DNA of 64,000 bases, from contig WKFK01000015.1 in assembly GCA_014872815.1 (NCBI GenBank), positions 248,001 to 312,000 of the forward strand, written 5' to 3'. Below the pieces are notes generated by a model. That model was not told where the DNA came from and made no database searches. It saw only the letters and a list, made by a program, of their open reading frames with translations. Numbering within the stretch: the stretch's first letter is position 1; each line of letters begins with the position of its first letter. This DNA comes from Paracoccaceae bacterium. GTDB taxonomy: Bacteria > Pseudomonadota > Alphaproteobacteria > Rhodobacterales > Rhodobacteraceae. This document shows positions 1 to 8,322 of this stretch, in pieces. Position numbers and translations under genes: made by a program.

Positions 1-126
1 AACCTGGCCTTGTCGGCATTGGGCAAACTGATCACCATCCCCATTACCACGGCTGACGTACCACATGGCTGCCAATGCAAAGACTGCCACAAATGCGGCA
101 ACAGCCGCCACAATCCGAACCATCAT
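1..126 (-). CDS. senC: SCO1/SenC (PrrC)-like protein, N-terminal fragment
   Basis: Only the N-terminus lies in the window; the gene runs off the left edge. The visible protein starts with two Met codons (126 and 123), followed by a hydrophobic segment (VAAVAAFVAVFALAAMW-like) and then a soluble stretch ending near DQFAQCRQGQV. The single N-terminal anchor fits a periplasm-facing SCO1/SenC copper chaperone. The call depends mainly on context: in Rhodobacter-type genomes senC/prrC is divergent from the redox sensor kinase regB/prrB, as here, and regA normally follows senC. A TGAGG sits just before the double ATG; an in-frame ATG at 135 is also possible. The catalytic CxxxC region is outside the window, so the family is inferred. 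Confidence 0.7.
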   Translation of the reverse strand, partial: MMVRIVAAVAAFVAVFALAAMWYVSRGNGDGDQFAQCRQGQV

Positions 127-206
127 AAACCTCATCAAGTTTAGTTGCGGGATATTTCGCAGAGACCTATCAAGGTTGCACCAAGACACAAGCGGAAAGG
201 CCGGAA

Positions 207-1592
207 ATGACGGATTTGTCACGGGAGTTACTCAACGCAAATCGTCGCAGCAATTGGATCCGCTTGCGCACCTTCATCATGCTGCGCTGGATTGCAATCT
301 GCGGACAGATTGTTGCGCTCCTTGTCGCCCGCTACAGCTTTGACCTCGAACTACACTACGGCCTGTGCCTTATGGCGGTTGGTGTCTCTGTCATAGGTAA
401 TCTGATCGCGACAATCGTTTACCCCGAGAACAAGCTGCTTACCGAAAAAGAAAACATGGCCATGCTGCTCTTTGATGTGCTGCAACTGAGCTTTCTGTTG
501 TTTCTAACCGGCGGTCTGCACAACCCTTTTTCATTCCTTGTCGTCGCCCCAGTCTCCATTGCCGCATCTGTTCTGTCAGTGCGATCCGCTGTTTTACTGG
601 CTTGTTTGGCCGTCACTCTCGTCACAGTATTGCTGGAGGTTCACTACCCCCTGCGCACCCAAGATATGGTCGTACTGAGCGTCCCGGATGTGTTTTTGTT
701 TGGGAACTGGGCCGCCATCGTCATCGCCTTGTTTTTCTCTTCTCTCTATTCCCGTCGCGTGGTTTCAGAAATGTCATCAATGGCAGAAGCTTTGGCTGCG
801 ACCCAGATGGCGCTCGCGAGAGAACAAAAACTCACCGATCTTGGCGGCGTCGTTGCGGCCGCTGCACATGAGCTAGGCACGCCTCTGGCCACAATCAAAC
901 TCACCAGTGCAGAGCTCATGGAAGAACTGGAAGGCCAACCGGATCTGCACGAAGATGCGGCCCTTATTCGCCAGCAAGCTGACCGCTGTAGCGACATCCT
1001 TAGGTCGATGGGCAGGGCGGGAAAAGATGACCTCCATTTGAGAAAGGCACCTCTCTCCACGGTCATAGAGGAGGCCGCAGACCCTCACATGGGACGTGGA
1101 AAAGATATCATCTTTGATCATTTTGATCTTCTGGACGGTCCCGAAATTCTACGGCGCCCGGAAATCATCCATGGCCTGCGCAACCTCATTCAGAACGCAG
1201 TCGATTTTGCGGCAACTTCTGTTTGGGTTGAAACTGAATGTTCAAATGAGTCGGTATCCGTCCGCATTTTGGACGACGGACCTGGATATCCAGCTCATCT
1301 TATTGGCCGCATTGGAGATCCCTTTGTGAGACACCGTAAATCGGGAAAAGACAAAAAGCGGCGCCCTGGGTATGAAGGCATGGGTCTTGGGTTGTTTATT
1401 GCAAAAACACTGCTCGAAAGATCCGGTGCAGAGGTCAGTTTCGCGAATGGATACAGCGGTTTAATGGTGAGCGAAGTACCCCCAAAACAGCGCGGCGCAG
1501 TTGTCGAAGTTATCTGGCCGCGAGACAAAGTTGACGCATCAAGGAATCCGTCTGCTCTGGGTTCGGGAGAAAATCCGTTGCATGCATCCTAA
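207..1592 (+). CDS. regB: Redox-responsive sensor histidine kinase RegB/PrrB
   Basis: A 461-aa membrane histidine kinase of the RegB/PrrB (ActS, RoxS) family. It senses respiratory redox state and phosphorylates RegA. Several hydrophobic segments span roughly residues 22-180. The quinone-binding heptad GGLHNPF is at 102-108, the H-box AAAHELGTPLATI carries phospho-His221, and the redox Cys is Cys261 in QADRCSDILRSMG. C-terminal ATPase boxes follow, with LRNLIQNAVDFA as N box and DDGPGYP and GMGLGLFIAK as G boxes. All family hallmark residues are present, so the protein should be functional. The start is supported by GGAAAGG about 6 bases upstream. It is divergent from the senC-like gene; regA is not in the window. 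Confidence 0.95.
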   Translation: MTDLSRELLNANRRSNWIRLRTFIMLRWIAICGQIVALLVARYSFDLELHYGLCLMAVGVSVIGNLIATIVYPENKLLTEKENMAMLLFDVLQLSFLLFLTGGLHNPFSFLVVAPVSIAASVLSVRSAVLLACLAVTLVTVLLEVHYPLRTQDMVVLSVPDVFLFGNWAAIVIALFFSSLYSRRVVSEMSSMAEALAATQMALAREQKLTDLGGVVAAAAHELGTPLATIKLTSAELMEELEGQPDLHEDAALIRQQADRCSDILRSMGRAGKDDLHLRKAPLSTVIEEAADPHMGRGKDIIFDHFDLLDGPEILRRPEIIHGLRNLIQNAVDFAATSVWVETECSNESVSVRILDDGPGYPAHLIGRIGDPFVRHRKSGKDKKRRPGYEGMGLGLFIAKTLLERSGAEVSFANGYSGLMVSEVPPKQRGAVVEVIWPRDKVDASRNPSALGSGENPLHAS

Positions 1593-1693
1593 TCTCAAAA
1601 ACACACGTCCTTGAAAAAAGATGCAATCTTAGATAAGCTTTAAGTAATATAATTACGCACTCCTTTATGTTCACGAGTAACTCTGGAGTTATT

Positions 1694-3196
1694 ATGTTAC
1701 TATCCAGCTTACTACCTATAAGCGTGTTTCTACTTACCTGTCTTACGACCCTATTTGTTGTACGCAAGTCAGCCCAAGCCAATTCCAACACGCCAACTTC
1801 TATTGAAAAACCTCAGGCCTCAAGTCCCGCTGTCGCGCGCTTCTTGTTTCGCGCAGGGGTTCTCGTTGATGCAAATACGGAAGCGCTGCGCTTATGCTCA
1901 GAAATTCCAACAAGCCGGTTTGACTGGGAAGCCTTGCACAAAGTGCTCTCAACCAAGTTTCCTGACTTTCCCAGCACGCAAGGTGCGGCACAAGACAGGG
2001 ACTTAACGGTTCTAAAATCATGCAACCCCAACGACGCATCTACAATTACGCTAGACCAATGGAACGACGTCGCACGGGTCACAATTGCCCCCGACGGCGC
2101 TCCGGACTCCGCGCGACGGACCGCGATCTTACAGGCTATGTTTCAAGCCCCAAATCCAATTTGGAAAGTGACATCAAAAGGTACTGTCACCTGGCGCAAC
2201 AGCGCCTACAAATCGCTGGGTGCGACACTGGGATTTTGCGCCGACACACAACACCTTTTTGATACGTCTAGCATAAAACCTGGAGAGCCTCCTCAGAAGT
2301 TCAAGCTCTCAAGTTTGGATGGCACACGCACACATTGGTTCAATGTAACAGCTGTGCGTGCGGGCAAGGATACCATGTATTATGCGACAGAGGCCGATGC
2401 AGAAGTGTCTGCACAAGATGCCCGTCGCAGCTTTGTGCAAACTTTCTCAAAGACCTTCGCCCAACTTTCCACCGGCCTCGCGATCTTTGACCAAAATCGA
2501 AAACTCATTTTATTCAACCCGGCTTTAACCGAGCTGACAGGCCTATCTGCTGACTTCTTGTCAAACCAATGTGATCTTTTTTCGTTTTTTGATCAGCTCA
2601 GAGAGCACCATGTTGCCCCTTTAAGAAATACGCACGCGGCATGGCATGTACAAAACGAAGAAATGCTCCAACAAGCGAAGAACGGAACCTACAACGAAAC
2701 CTGGTCGCTTCCCACCGGTGTTACTTACAAGGTGTCCGGGCGGCCCCACCCTGATGGCGCGCTGGTTATTCTGATTGAAGACATTACAGCAGCCATTTCC
2801 GTCACACGTCGCTTCCGCAGCGAACTGGAACAGATGCATGGCGTTTTGGATGTTGTGGACCAGTCCCTCATTGTCGTTTCTCCAACGGGTCAGATCAGAC
2901 TACACAACAAGGCCTATCGGGATTTGTGGAAAAGTGATCCAGACAACTGTTTTGCAGATTACACGTTCAACGACGCTCTAAAACACTGGGAAGCGGACTG
3001 CCTGCCGTCACCGGTGTGGGACAAACTCAAAGGACGCGTTCTTTCTACGTCAGATCGCAGCAGTTGGTCTGAAACAGTGGCAAAAAAGTCCGGGGAAGAG
3101 ATCACCCTCGAAGTCTCCCCAGTTGCTGGCGGCGTCACACTGTTGCGTTTTTGCGAGAGTCACACAGCCGAAATAGCGCTGACTGCGACCCAATGA
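1694..3196 (+). CDS. Membrane-anchored PAS-domain protein without kinase domain
   Basis: A 500-aa protein with one N-terminal membrane segment (about residues 1-22) and a long cytoplasmic part. At least two PAS-like domains are visible: one with STGLAIFDQNRKLILFNPAL and one with SLIVVSPTGQIRLHNKAY. A third PAS-like section precedes them around GTVTWRNSAYKSLG. There is no H-box, ATPase, GGDEF or EAL motif, so it is a sensor or scaffold without its own output. I prefer ATG 1694 because CTGGAG sits 5 bases upstream; an in-frame ATG at 1667 has no ribosome site. It lies between regB and tsaE and has its own terminator. Function unknown; a role with RegB is only suggested by proximity. Confidence 0.75.
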   Translation: MLLSSLLPISVFLLTCLTTLFVVRKSAQANSNTPTSIEKPQASSPAVARFLFRAGVLVDANTEALRLCSEIPTSRFDWEALHKVLSTKFPDFPSTQGAAQDRDLTVLKSCNPNDASTITLDQWNDVARVTIAPDGAPDSARRTAILQAMFQAPNPIWKVTSKGTVTWRNSAYKSLGATLGFCADTQHLFDTSSIKPGEPPQKFKLSSLDGTRTHWFNVTAVRAGKDTMYYATEADAEVSAQDARRSFVQTFSKTFAQLSTGLAIFDQNRKLILFNPALTELTGLSADFLSNQCDLFSFFDQLREHHVAPLRNTHAAWHVQNEEMLQQAKNGTYNETWSLPTGVTYKVSGRPHPDGALVILIEDITAAISVTRRFRSELEQMHGVLDVVDQSLIVVSPTGQIRLHNKAYRDLWKSDPDNCFADYTFNDALKHWEADCLPSPVWDKLKGRVLSTSDRSSWSETVAKKSGEEITLEVSPVAGGVTLLRFCESHTAEIALTATQ

Positions 3197-3201
3197 GCGG
3201 T

Positions 3202-3233
3202 AAACGCGCTTGCAGGTCTGCGCGCGCGTTTTT
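3202..3233 (+). terminator. Rho-independent terminator after the PAS gene
   Basis: AAACGCGC (3202-3209) pairs with GCGCGTTT (3224-3231). The intervening bases also contain GCAG/CTGC, which can extend the stem, and a run of T follows (3229-3233). It separates the PAS gene from tsaE, which starts at 3245. Confidence 0.75.
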
Positions 3234-3244
3234 ACTGTGCCGGC

Positions 3245-3718
3245 ATGACTCTGATTTCGCGTTCTATTGCGCTCAACTCCCCTTCACGGACTGAAGCGCT
3301 CGCGCGTCACCTGGCGCCTGTTTTGGCCGCAGGAGATGTCCTGTTGCTCGAAGGGCCAATTGGTGCCGGAAAAACCCATTTTGCCCGCAGCCTCATTCAA
3401 TCTCTTTTGCCTGTTCCAGAAGATGTGCCCTCTCCGACATTCACCTTAGTGCAAGTCTATGATGGCCCGGTTTCTGAGATATGGCACGCTGATCTATACC
3501 GTCTTTCCGCGCCAGACGAAGTGGTTGAGTTGGGGCTTACCGACGCGTTTGAAGGCGCAATTTGTCTTGTCGAATGGCCAGACCGATTGGCTGATCTCGC
3601 CCCAGAAAACGCTCTTAAGATGTCTTTCAAACTCATGGAGGGAGAGGGAGAGCGGCAGCTGACTCTGTCATCCACATCACGGCGGTGGGAACCCATTATT
3701 CAGGCGATCCCAGAATGA
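3245..3718 (+). CDS. tsaE: tRNA threonylcarbamoyladenosine biosynthesis ATPase TsaE
   Basis: A 157-aa P-loop ATPase that partners TsaB and TsaD in making t6A37 on ANN-decoding tRNAs. Walker A GPIGAGKT is at residues 37-44. The family motifs PSPTFTLVQ, HADLYRL and LVEWPDRL follow in the usual order. Length is normal for the family. It is the first gene of an overlapping operon: its stop codon overlaps the amgK start (ATGA at 3715-3718). The start is just downstream of the preceding terminator, so a promoter close to 3230 or read-through must supply transcription. Confidence 0.95.
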   Translation: MTLISRSIALNSPSRTEALARHLAPVLAAGDVLLLEGPIGAGKTHFARSLIQSLLPVPEDVPSPTFTLVQVYDGPVSEIWHADLYRLSAPDEVVELGLTDAFEGAICLVEWPDRLADLAPENALKMSFKLMEGEGERQLTLSSTSRRWEPIIQAIPE

Positions 3719-4737
3719 CCTCCCGTACGGATGAAATCGCCGATTTTCTGGCACAAAACGGGTGGTCAAACGCCCAAAAAGCGCCGCTTGCGGGCGATGC
3801 CTCTGCTCGAAGGTATGAACGGCTCACGATGTTTGACGGCAAAAAAGCCGTGCTTATGGACGCCCCTCCCGAAGCCGGACAGACAACGGCCCCTTTTGTC
3901 GATATGGCAAGGCACCTGACCGCATTGGGAGTGTCAGCACCGGATATCTATGCAGCCGATACTCAACGAGGACTTCTTCTCCTCGAAGATTTGGGAGACG
4001 CTCTTTTTGCCAGAATGGTGACCAACAATAGCCAACTCGAGCGCCCTCTGTATGAAGCGGCCGCCGATGTCCTAACCACTCTGCACAAGCACCCTGCGCC
4101 CACCGGGCTTGCAACAATGGACGCACAAACCTTAAGGGATATGATCGAACCAGTTTTTTCCTGGTACGTCGCTAGTGCGGACAGAGAATGGCAAAAGCCT
4201 TGGAAAATATTTCAAGAAGAGATACGCCCTATCCTCGCAGAACACATTGGGGCACCAGACACGCTTGTTCTACGAGACTACCACGCCGAGAACCTGTTAT
4301 GGTTGCCCGATCGCCAAGGAATTGCCCGTGTTGGCGTGTTGGATTTCCAAGACGCTCTTTTAGGGCATAGGGCATACGATCTTGTCTCTCTCCTTCAAGA
4401 CGCGCGCCGCGATGTTCCACAGGAAATAGAGCATCACATTAAAGCCCATTTTGTTCAGGCATCGGACATAGACCCAGAGGCATTTGACATCGCCTACAGC
4501 CTTCTCGGCGCACAACGCAATTTACGGATCATCGGCGTCTTCGCACGTCTGTGTATGCACTTCGGAAAACCGCATTATGTGGATATGATCCCACGGGTTT
4601 ACGACCTTGCCATGCGCAACTTGCAGCACCCACTCCTGAAAGGCCCCGCCGAGATTCTATCGAGCGCCCTACCAGCCCCAACCCCAGACTTGTTAGAGAA
4701 CCTAAAAGCCAAATGCGCCACCGTCCCAACGCCGTAA
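3715..4737 (+). CDS. amgK: Anomeric MurNAc/GlcNAc kinase AmgK (APH fold)
   Basis: A 340-aa aminoglycoside-phosphotransferase-fold kinase. The catalytic motif LRDYHAENLLWL is at about 186-197 and the metal-binding LDFQDA at 209-214. The next gene encodes a MurU-type nucleotidyltransferase, and this pairing defines the AmgK-MurU cell-wall recycling route: phosphorylation of MurNAc at C1, then UDP-MurNAc formation, bypassing de novo synthesis and fosfomycin block. The start at 3715 (MTSRTDEIADF) overlaps the tsaE stop by 4 bases; a longer frame from 3685 would run deep into tsaE. The kinase family is certain; substrate specificity is inferred from the neighbour. Confidence 0.88.
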   Translation: MTSRTDEIADFLAQNGWSNAQKAPLAGDASARRYERLTMFDGKKAVLMDAPPEAGQTTAPFVDMARHLTALGVSAPDIYAADTQRGLLLLEDLGDALFARMVTNNSQLERPLYEAAADVLTTLHKHPAPTGLATMDAQTLRDMIEPVFSWYVASADREWQKPWKIFQEEIRPILAEHIGAPDTLVLRDYHAENLLWLPDRQGIARVGVLDFQDALLGHRAYDLVSLLQDARRDVPQEIEHHIKAHFVQASDIDPEAFDIAYSLLGAQRNLRIIGVFARLCMHFGKPHYVDMIPRVYDLAMRNLQHPLLKGPAEILSSALPAPTPDLLENLKAKCATVPTP

Positions 4738-5405
4738 TGCTCTTCGCCGCCGGCTTTGGCACGCGAATGGGTGAATTGACCCAGAACACGCCCAAGCCAC
4801 TTTTGAAGGTGGGTGACAAAACCCTCTTGGACCGCACACTGGAGCTGACAAAAGCGATTTCTCCAGCCCACACAGTCGTGAATGCGCATTACCATCATCA
4901 ACAAGTGGTCGACCATTTGAAGGATACGCCGGTTCAAGTTGTTGTAGAAGAGCCCGACATTTTGGAAACCGGCGGCGGTCTGCGCAACGCCTTGCCTTTG
5001 CTTGGGGATGGGCCTGTTTTCACAAGCAACACAGACGCAGTCTGGCGCGGCCCCAACCCGTTCCAACTGCTGCTTGAGGCCTGGCGACCCAAAGAGATGG
5101 ATGCCCTGTTGCTCTGTCTGCCCAAAGAAAGCGCGATTGGCCACAAAGGCCAAGGCGATTTTGTGCTGCGCGAGACCGGACAAATCTCACGCGGCCCGGG
5201 GGTCGTCTATTCCGGTATCCAAATCCTCAAAACGGGCGGCCTGAACCGCATTTCAGAAACCTCCTTTTCGCTCAACTTGCTTTGGGACCAGATGCACAAA
5301 ACAGGACGCCTCTACGGGCTGACGTACCCCGGATTATGGTGCGATGTTGGCTCGCCCGAAGGCATCGCCCTTGCCGAAGAGATGCTGGAGGCAACCGATG
5401 TTTGA
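4713..5405 (+). CDS. murU: MurNAc-1-phosphate uridylyltransferase MurU-like
   Basis: A 230-aa sugar-nucleotidyltransferase. The signature AAGFGTRMGELTQNTPKPL at residues 12-30 is the nucleotide-binding loop with the PKP lysine. VVVEEPDILETGGGLRNAL is also typical of MurU/HddC-type enzymes. The expected product is UDP-MurNAc in peptidoglycan recycling together with AmgK. Two starts are possible: ATG 4713, overlapping amgK by 25 bases, and ATG 4737, overlapping its stop by one base. I prefer 4713 because homologues usually carry 8-10 residues before FAAGFGTRM. The 3' end overlaps addB by 8 bases. Confidence 0.88.
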   Translation: MRHRPNAVMLFAAGFGTRMGELTQNTPKPLLKVGDKTLLDRTLELTKAISPAHTVVNAHYHHQQVVDHLKDTPVQVVVEEPDILETGGGLRNALPLLGDGPVFTSNTDAVWRGPNPFQLLLEAWRPKEMDALLLCLPKESAIGHKGQGDFVLRETGQISRGPGVVYSGIQILKTGGLNRISETSFSLNLLWDQMHKTGRLYGLTYPGLWCDVGSPEGIALAEEMLEATDV

Positions 5406-8322
5406 ACCCAGTGACATTCCTCGTGTTTTCGCCTTGCCACCAGGCACCGACTTCCCACGCTATCTTGTCGAAGGCATCCGAGCGCGCTTTGCAGGTCAGC
5501 GCCCAGATGCCATTGCCAAGGCAACCGTGATCGTGAACACCGCCCGCATGGCCCGCCGTGTGCACGCACTCTTTGATGAGGGACCGGCCACCCTCCTGCC
5601 CCGCATTCTGCTGCTCGGCGAATTTGCCAATACCGCTTCCGCGCATCTTCCAGACGCCGCGCCCGCCATCCGCCAGCGGTTTGAGTTGATCCAGCTGGTC
5701 ACGCGTCTTCTGGAACAACAGCCCGACCTGGCCGCGCGCGCGTCTGTCTACGATCTCGCAGACAGTCTTGCTGGATTGTTTGACGAAATGGCCGGTGAAG
5801 GCGTGCCTGTGGATGTCATCGAGGCCTTAGACGTCAGCGATCAATCCGGCCACTGGGCCCGCGCGCAATCCTTCTTTGGCATCGCCCGCGACTTTCTTGA
5901 AAATCTCGACAGCGCCCCCGGGCAAGAGGCCCGCCAACGCCGCGCAATCGAGACGATTGTACAGTCTTGGGAAAACAGCCCGCCACAACACCCCATCATT
6001 CTGGCCGGCTCGACCGGCTCCCGCGGCACCATGCAGGTGTTGATGCAAGCTGTGGCCTCTCTCCCCCAAGGGGCCGTGGTTTTGCCCGGATATGACTTCG
6101 ACATGCCGCCCGAAACCTGGGATCACCTGTCTGACGGATTGCAAAGCGAAGACCATCCGCAATACCGCTTCCGCGCTTTGGTGAACGACCTTGGGATGGC
6201 CCCTCAGGATGTGCAGCTCTGGCACAATTGCACCGCGCCCTCTGAGGCTCGCAACAAGCTGGTGTCGCTTGCCTTGCGCCCTGCCCCCGTGACCGATCAA
6301 TGGCTCAGCGAAGGTCCACTTCTGGGTGATCTTGTCGCCGCAACCAAGGACATCACACTGGTGGAGGCCACCACCCAACGCGAGGAAGCCCTCACCATCG
6401 CCGCCCGCCTGCGCAAGGCTGCCGACGAAGGTCTGACCTGCGCATTGATCACGCCAGATCGGATGCTCACCCGCCAAGTAACAGCCGCCTTGGATCGCTG
6501 GGACATTGTGCCGGATGATAGCGCGGGGCAGCCTCTGCAGCTATCCCCTCCTGGCCGCTTCCTGCGCCACACTTCGGCACTATTACACCAAAAACTAACC
6601 TCCGAAGCCCTTCTAACGCTCCTCAAACACCCTTTGACGCACAGTGGCGAGGACCGCGGCGATCACCTCCGCTTCACGCGAGATCTGGAACTCTGGATGC
6701 GCCGCAATGGCGTGACCTATCCGGAAGCTGAAAAACTGCAAGCCTGGGCCGCTGTGCGCAACGAAGAAATATCCTCATGGATGGCTTGGGTCACCGCATG
6801 TTTCTGTGAAGCAGAACGCCCAGCCAAAGACATGGCTGATCTTTTGGCCGACCACCTCAAACTGTCCGAAAACGTTGCCCAAGGCCCCGGCGAAGGTAGC
6901 GGTGGGCTGTGGGACCAGCCCGCAGGCCGCTCTGCAAAAAGACTGGTGGCAGAGGTAACCGATCACGCTCAGGTCGTCGGTTCGATCATGCCGGCAGATT
7001 ACGCCGACCTGTTTGGCGCATTGCTCTCACGCGCAGAAGTGCGGGACCGCGATGCGGGTCACCCCAACATCCTGATCTGGGGCACTTTGGAAGCGCGTGT
7101 GCAAGGCGCCGACCTTGTGATCCTGGGCGGCCTCAACGAAGGCAGCTGGCCAGAGGCGCCAAGCCCTGACCCGTGGCTCAACCGCAAACTTCGGCACGAC
7201 GCAGGCCTGTTGCTCCCAGAACGCCGCATTGGCCTCTCTGCCCATGATTTTCAACAAGCCATTGGCGCACCAGAGGTTTGGATCACCCGCTCCGTTCGCT
7301 CAGACGAAGCCGAAACCGTGCCTTCACGCTGGGTCAACCGTTTGATCAACTTGCTAAGCGGATTGCCAAATCAAAGCGGGCCGCAAGCGCTCGCAGAGAT
7401 GAAATCCCGGGGCAACACATGGCTGTCGTACGTGCGCGCGATGGAAACCGTGCCCATGGTTCCCGCCGCACCGCGCCCGTCACCCACACCGCCGCCAGAA
7501 GCCCGCCCGCGGCAGCTTTCGGTCACCGAAATCAAACGCCTGATCCGCGACCCTTATGCGATTTATGCCAAGCACGTTCTGCGTCTGCGCCCGCTTGATC
7601 CTTTGATGCGCACGCCGGACGCACTGTTGCGCGGCATCATTGTGCACGAGATTTTGGAAACCCTGATCAAGACATCCGTGGCCGACCAAACGCCAGTCAC
7701 TCGAGATCAAATACTCGCAATATCAGAGACTGTTTTAGCCCAAAACGTACCCTGGGCCACGGCGCGTGCCTTGTGGCAAGCGAGGCTGGATCGGGTTGCA
7801 GACCACGTTGTGCATGGCGAAGAGAAACGGCGCGCGCGTGGCGAACCTTTGGCGTTCGAAATTCAGGCTGAAGGCACCATTCCCGAACTGGGCTTCCGGC
7901 TCACTGCCAAAGCCGATCGGGTGGATCGCACCGAAACCGGCGCGCTCATTTTATATGACTATAAGACCGGCGCGCCGCCGTCGAAGGACGAACAAACCTA
8001 CTTTGACAAACAACTCCTGCTGGAGGCTGCCATGGCTGAACAGGGCGGCTTCGCAGGCATTGATCCGTCCGATGTTGCTGACGCGATCTACATTGGTCTT
8101 GGCTCCACTCCCAAGGACCAACCCGCACCTCTGTTGGAAACGCCCCCCACCAAGGTTTGGGAAGAATTCATCTCGCTAATCGAACACTACCTTGCTGACG
8201 GAAAGGGCTTCACCTCCCGCCGCGCCATGCGTTCGGAACGCGACGAAAGCGACTACGACCAATTGGCCCGCTTTGGCGAATGGGACGCAACCGATGAACC
8301 CACTCCGGAGGCGATGTCATGA
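5398..8322 (+). CDS. addB: Double-strand break repair protein AddB
   Basis: A 974-aa alphaproteobacterial AddB, the partner of AddA in the RecBCD-like helicase-nuclease that resects DNA ends and loads RecA. The N-terminus (PRVFALPPGTDFPRYLVEG) and LVILGGLNEGSWPEAPSPDPWL are characteristic. A PD-(D/E)XK nuclease module lies at the C-terminus, with LILYDYKTG near residues 850-858. Start at 5398 overlaps the murU stop by 8 bases, and the 3' end overlaps addA (ATGA). No disruption is visible. Confidence 0.95.
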   Translation: MFEPSDIPRVFALPPGTDFPRYLVEGIRARFAGQRPDAIAKATVIVNTARMARRVHALFDEGPATLLPRILLLGEFANTASAHLPDAAPAIRQRFELIQLVTRLLEQQPDLAARASVYDLADSLAGLFDEMAGEGVPVDVIEALDVSDQSGHWARAQSFFGIARDFLENLDSAPGQEARQRRAIETIVQSWENSPPQHPIILAGSTGSRGTMQVLMQAVASLPQGAVVLPGYDFDMPPETWDHLSDGLQSEDHPQYRFRALVNDLGMAPQDVQLWHNCTAPSEARNKLVSLALRPAPVTDQWLSEGPLLGDLVAATKDITLVEATTQREEALTIAARLRKAADEGLTCALITPDRMLTRQVTAALDRWDIVPDDSAGQPLQLSPPGRFLRHTSALLHQKLTSEALLTLLKHPLTHSGEDRGDHLRFTRDLELWMRRNGVTYPEAEKLQAWAAVRNEEISSWMAWVTACFCEAERPAKDMADLLADHLKLSENVAQGPGEGSGGLWDQPAGRSAKRLVAEVTDHAQVVGSIMPADYADLFGALLSRAEVRDRDAGHPNILIWGTLEARVQGADLVILGGLNEGSWPEAPSPDPWLNRKLRHDAGLLLPERRIGLSAHDFQQAIGAPEVWITRSVRSDEAETVPSRWVNRLINLLSGLPNQSGPQALAEMKSRGNTWLSYVRAMETVPMVPAAPRPSPTPPPEARPRQLSVTEIKRLIRDPYAIYAKHVLRLRPLDPLMRTPDALLRGIIVHEILETLIKTSVADQTPVTRDQILAISETVLAQNVPWATARALWQARLDRVADHVVHGEEKRRARGEPLAFEIQAEGTIPELGFRLTAKADRVDRTETGALILYDYKTGAPPSKDEQTYFDKQLLLEAAMAEQGGFAGIDPSDVADAIYIGLGSTPKDQPAPLLETPPTKVWEEFISLIEHYLADGKGFTSRRAMRSERDESDYDQLARFGEWDATDEPTPEAMS

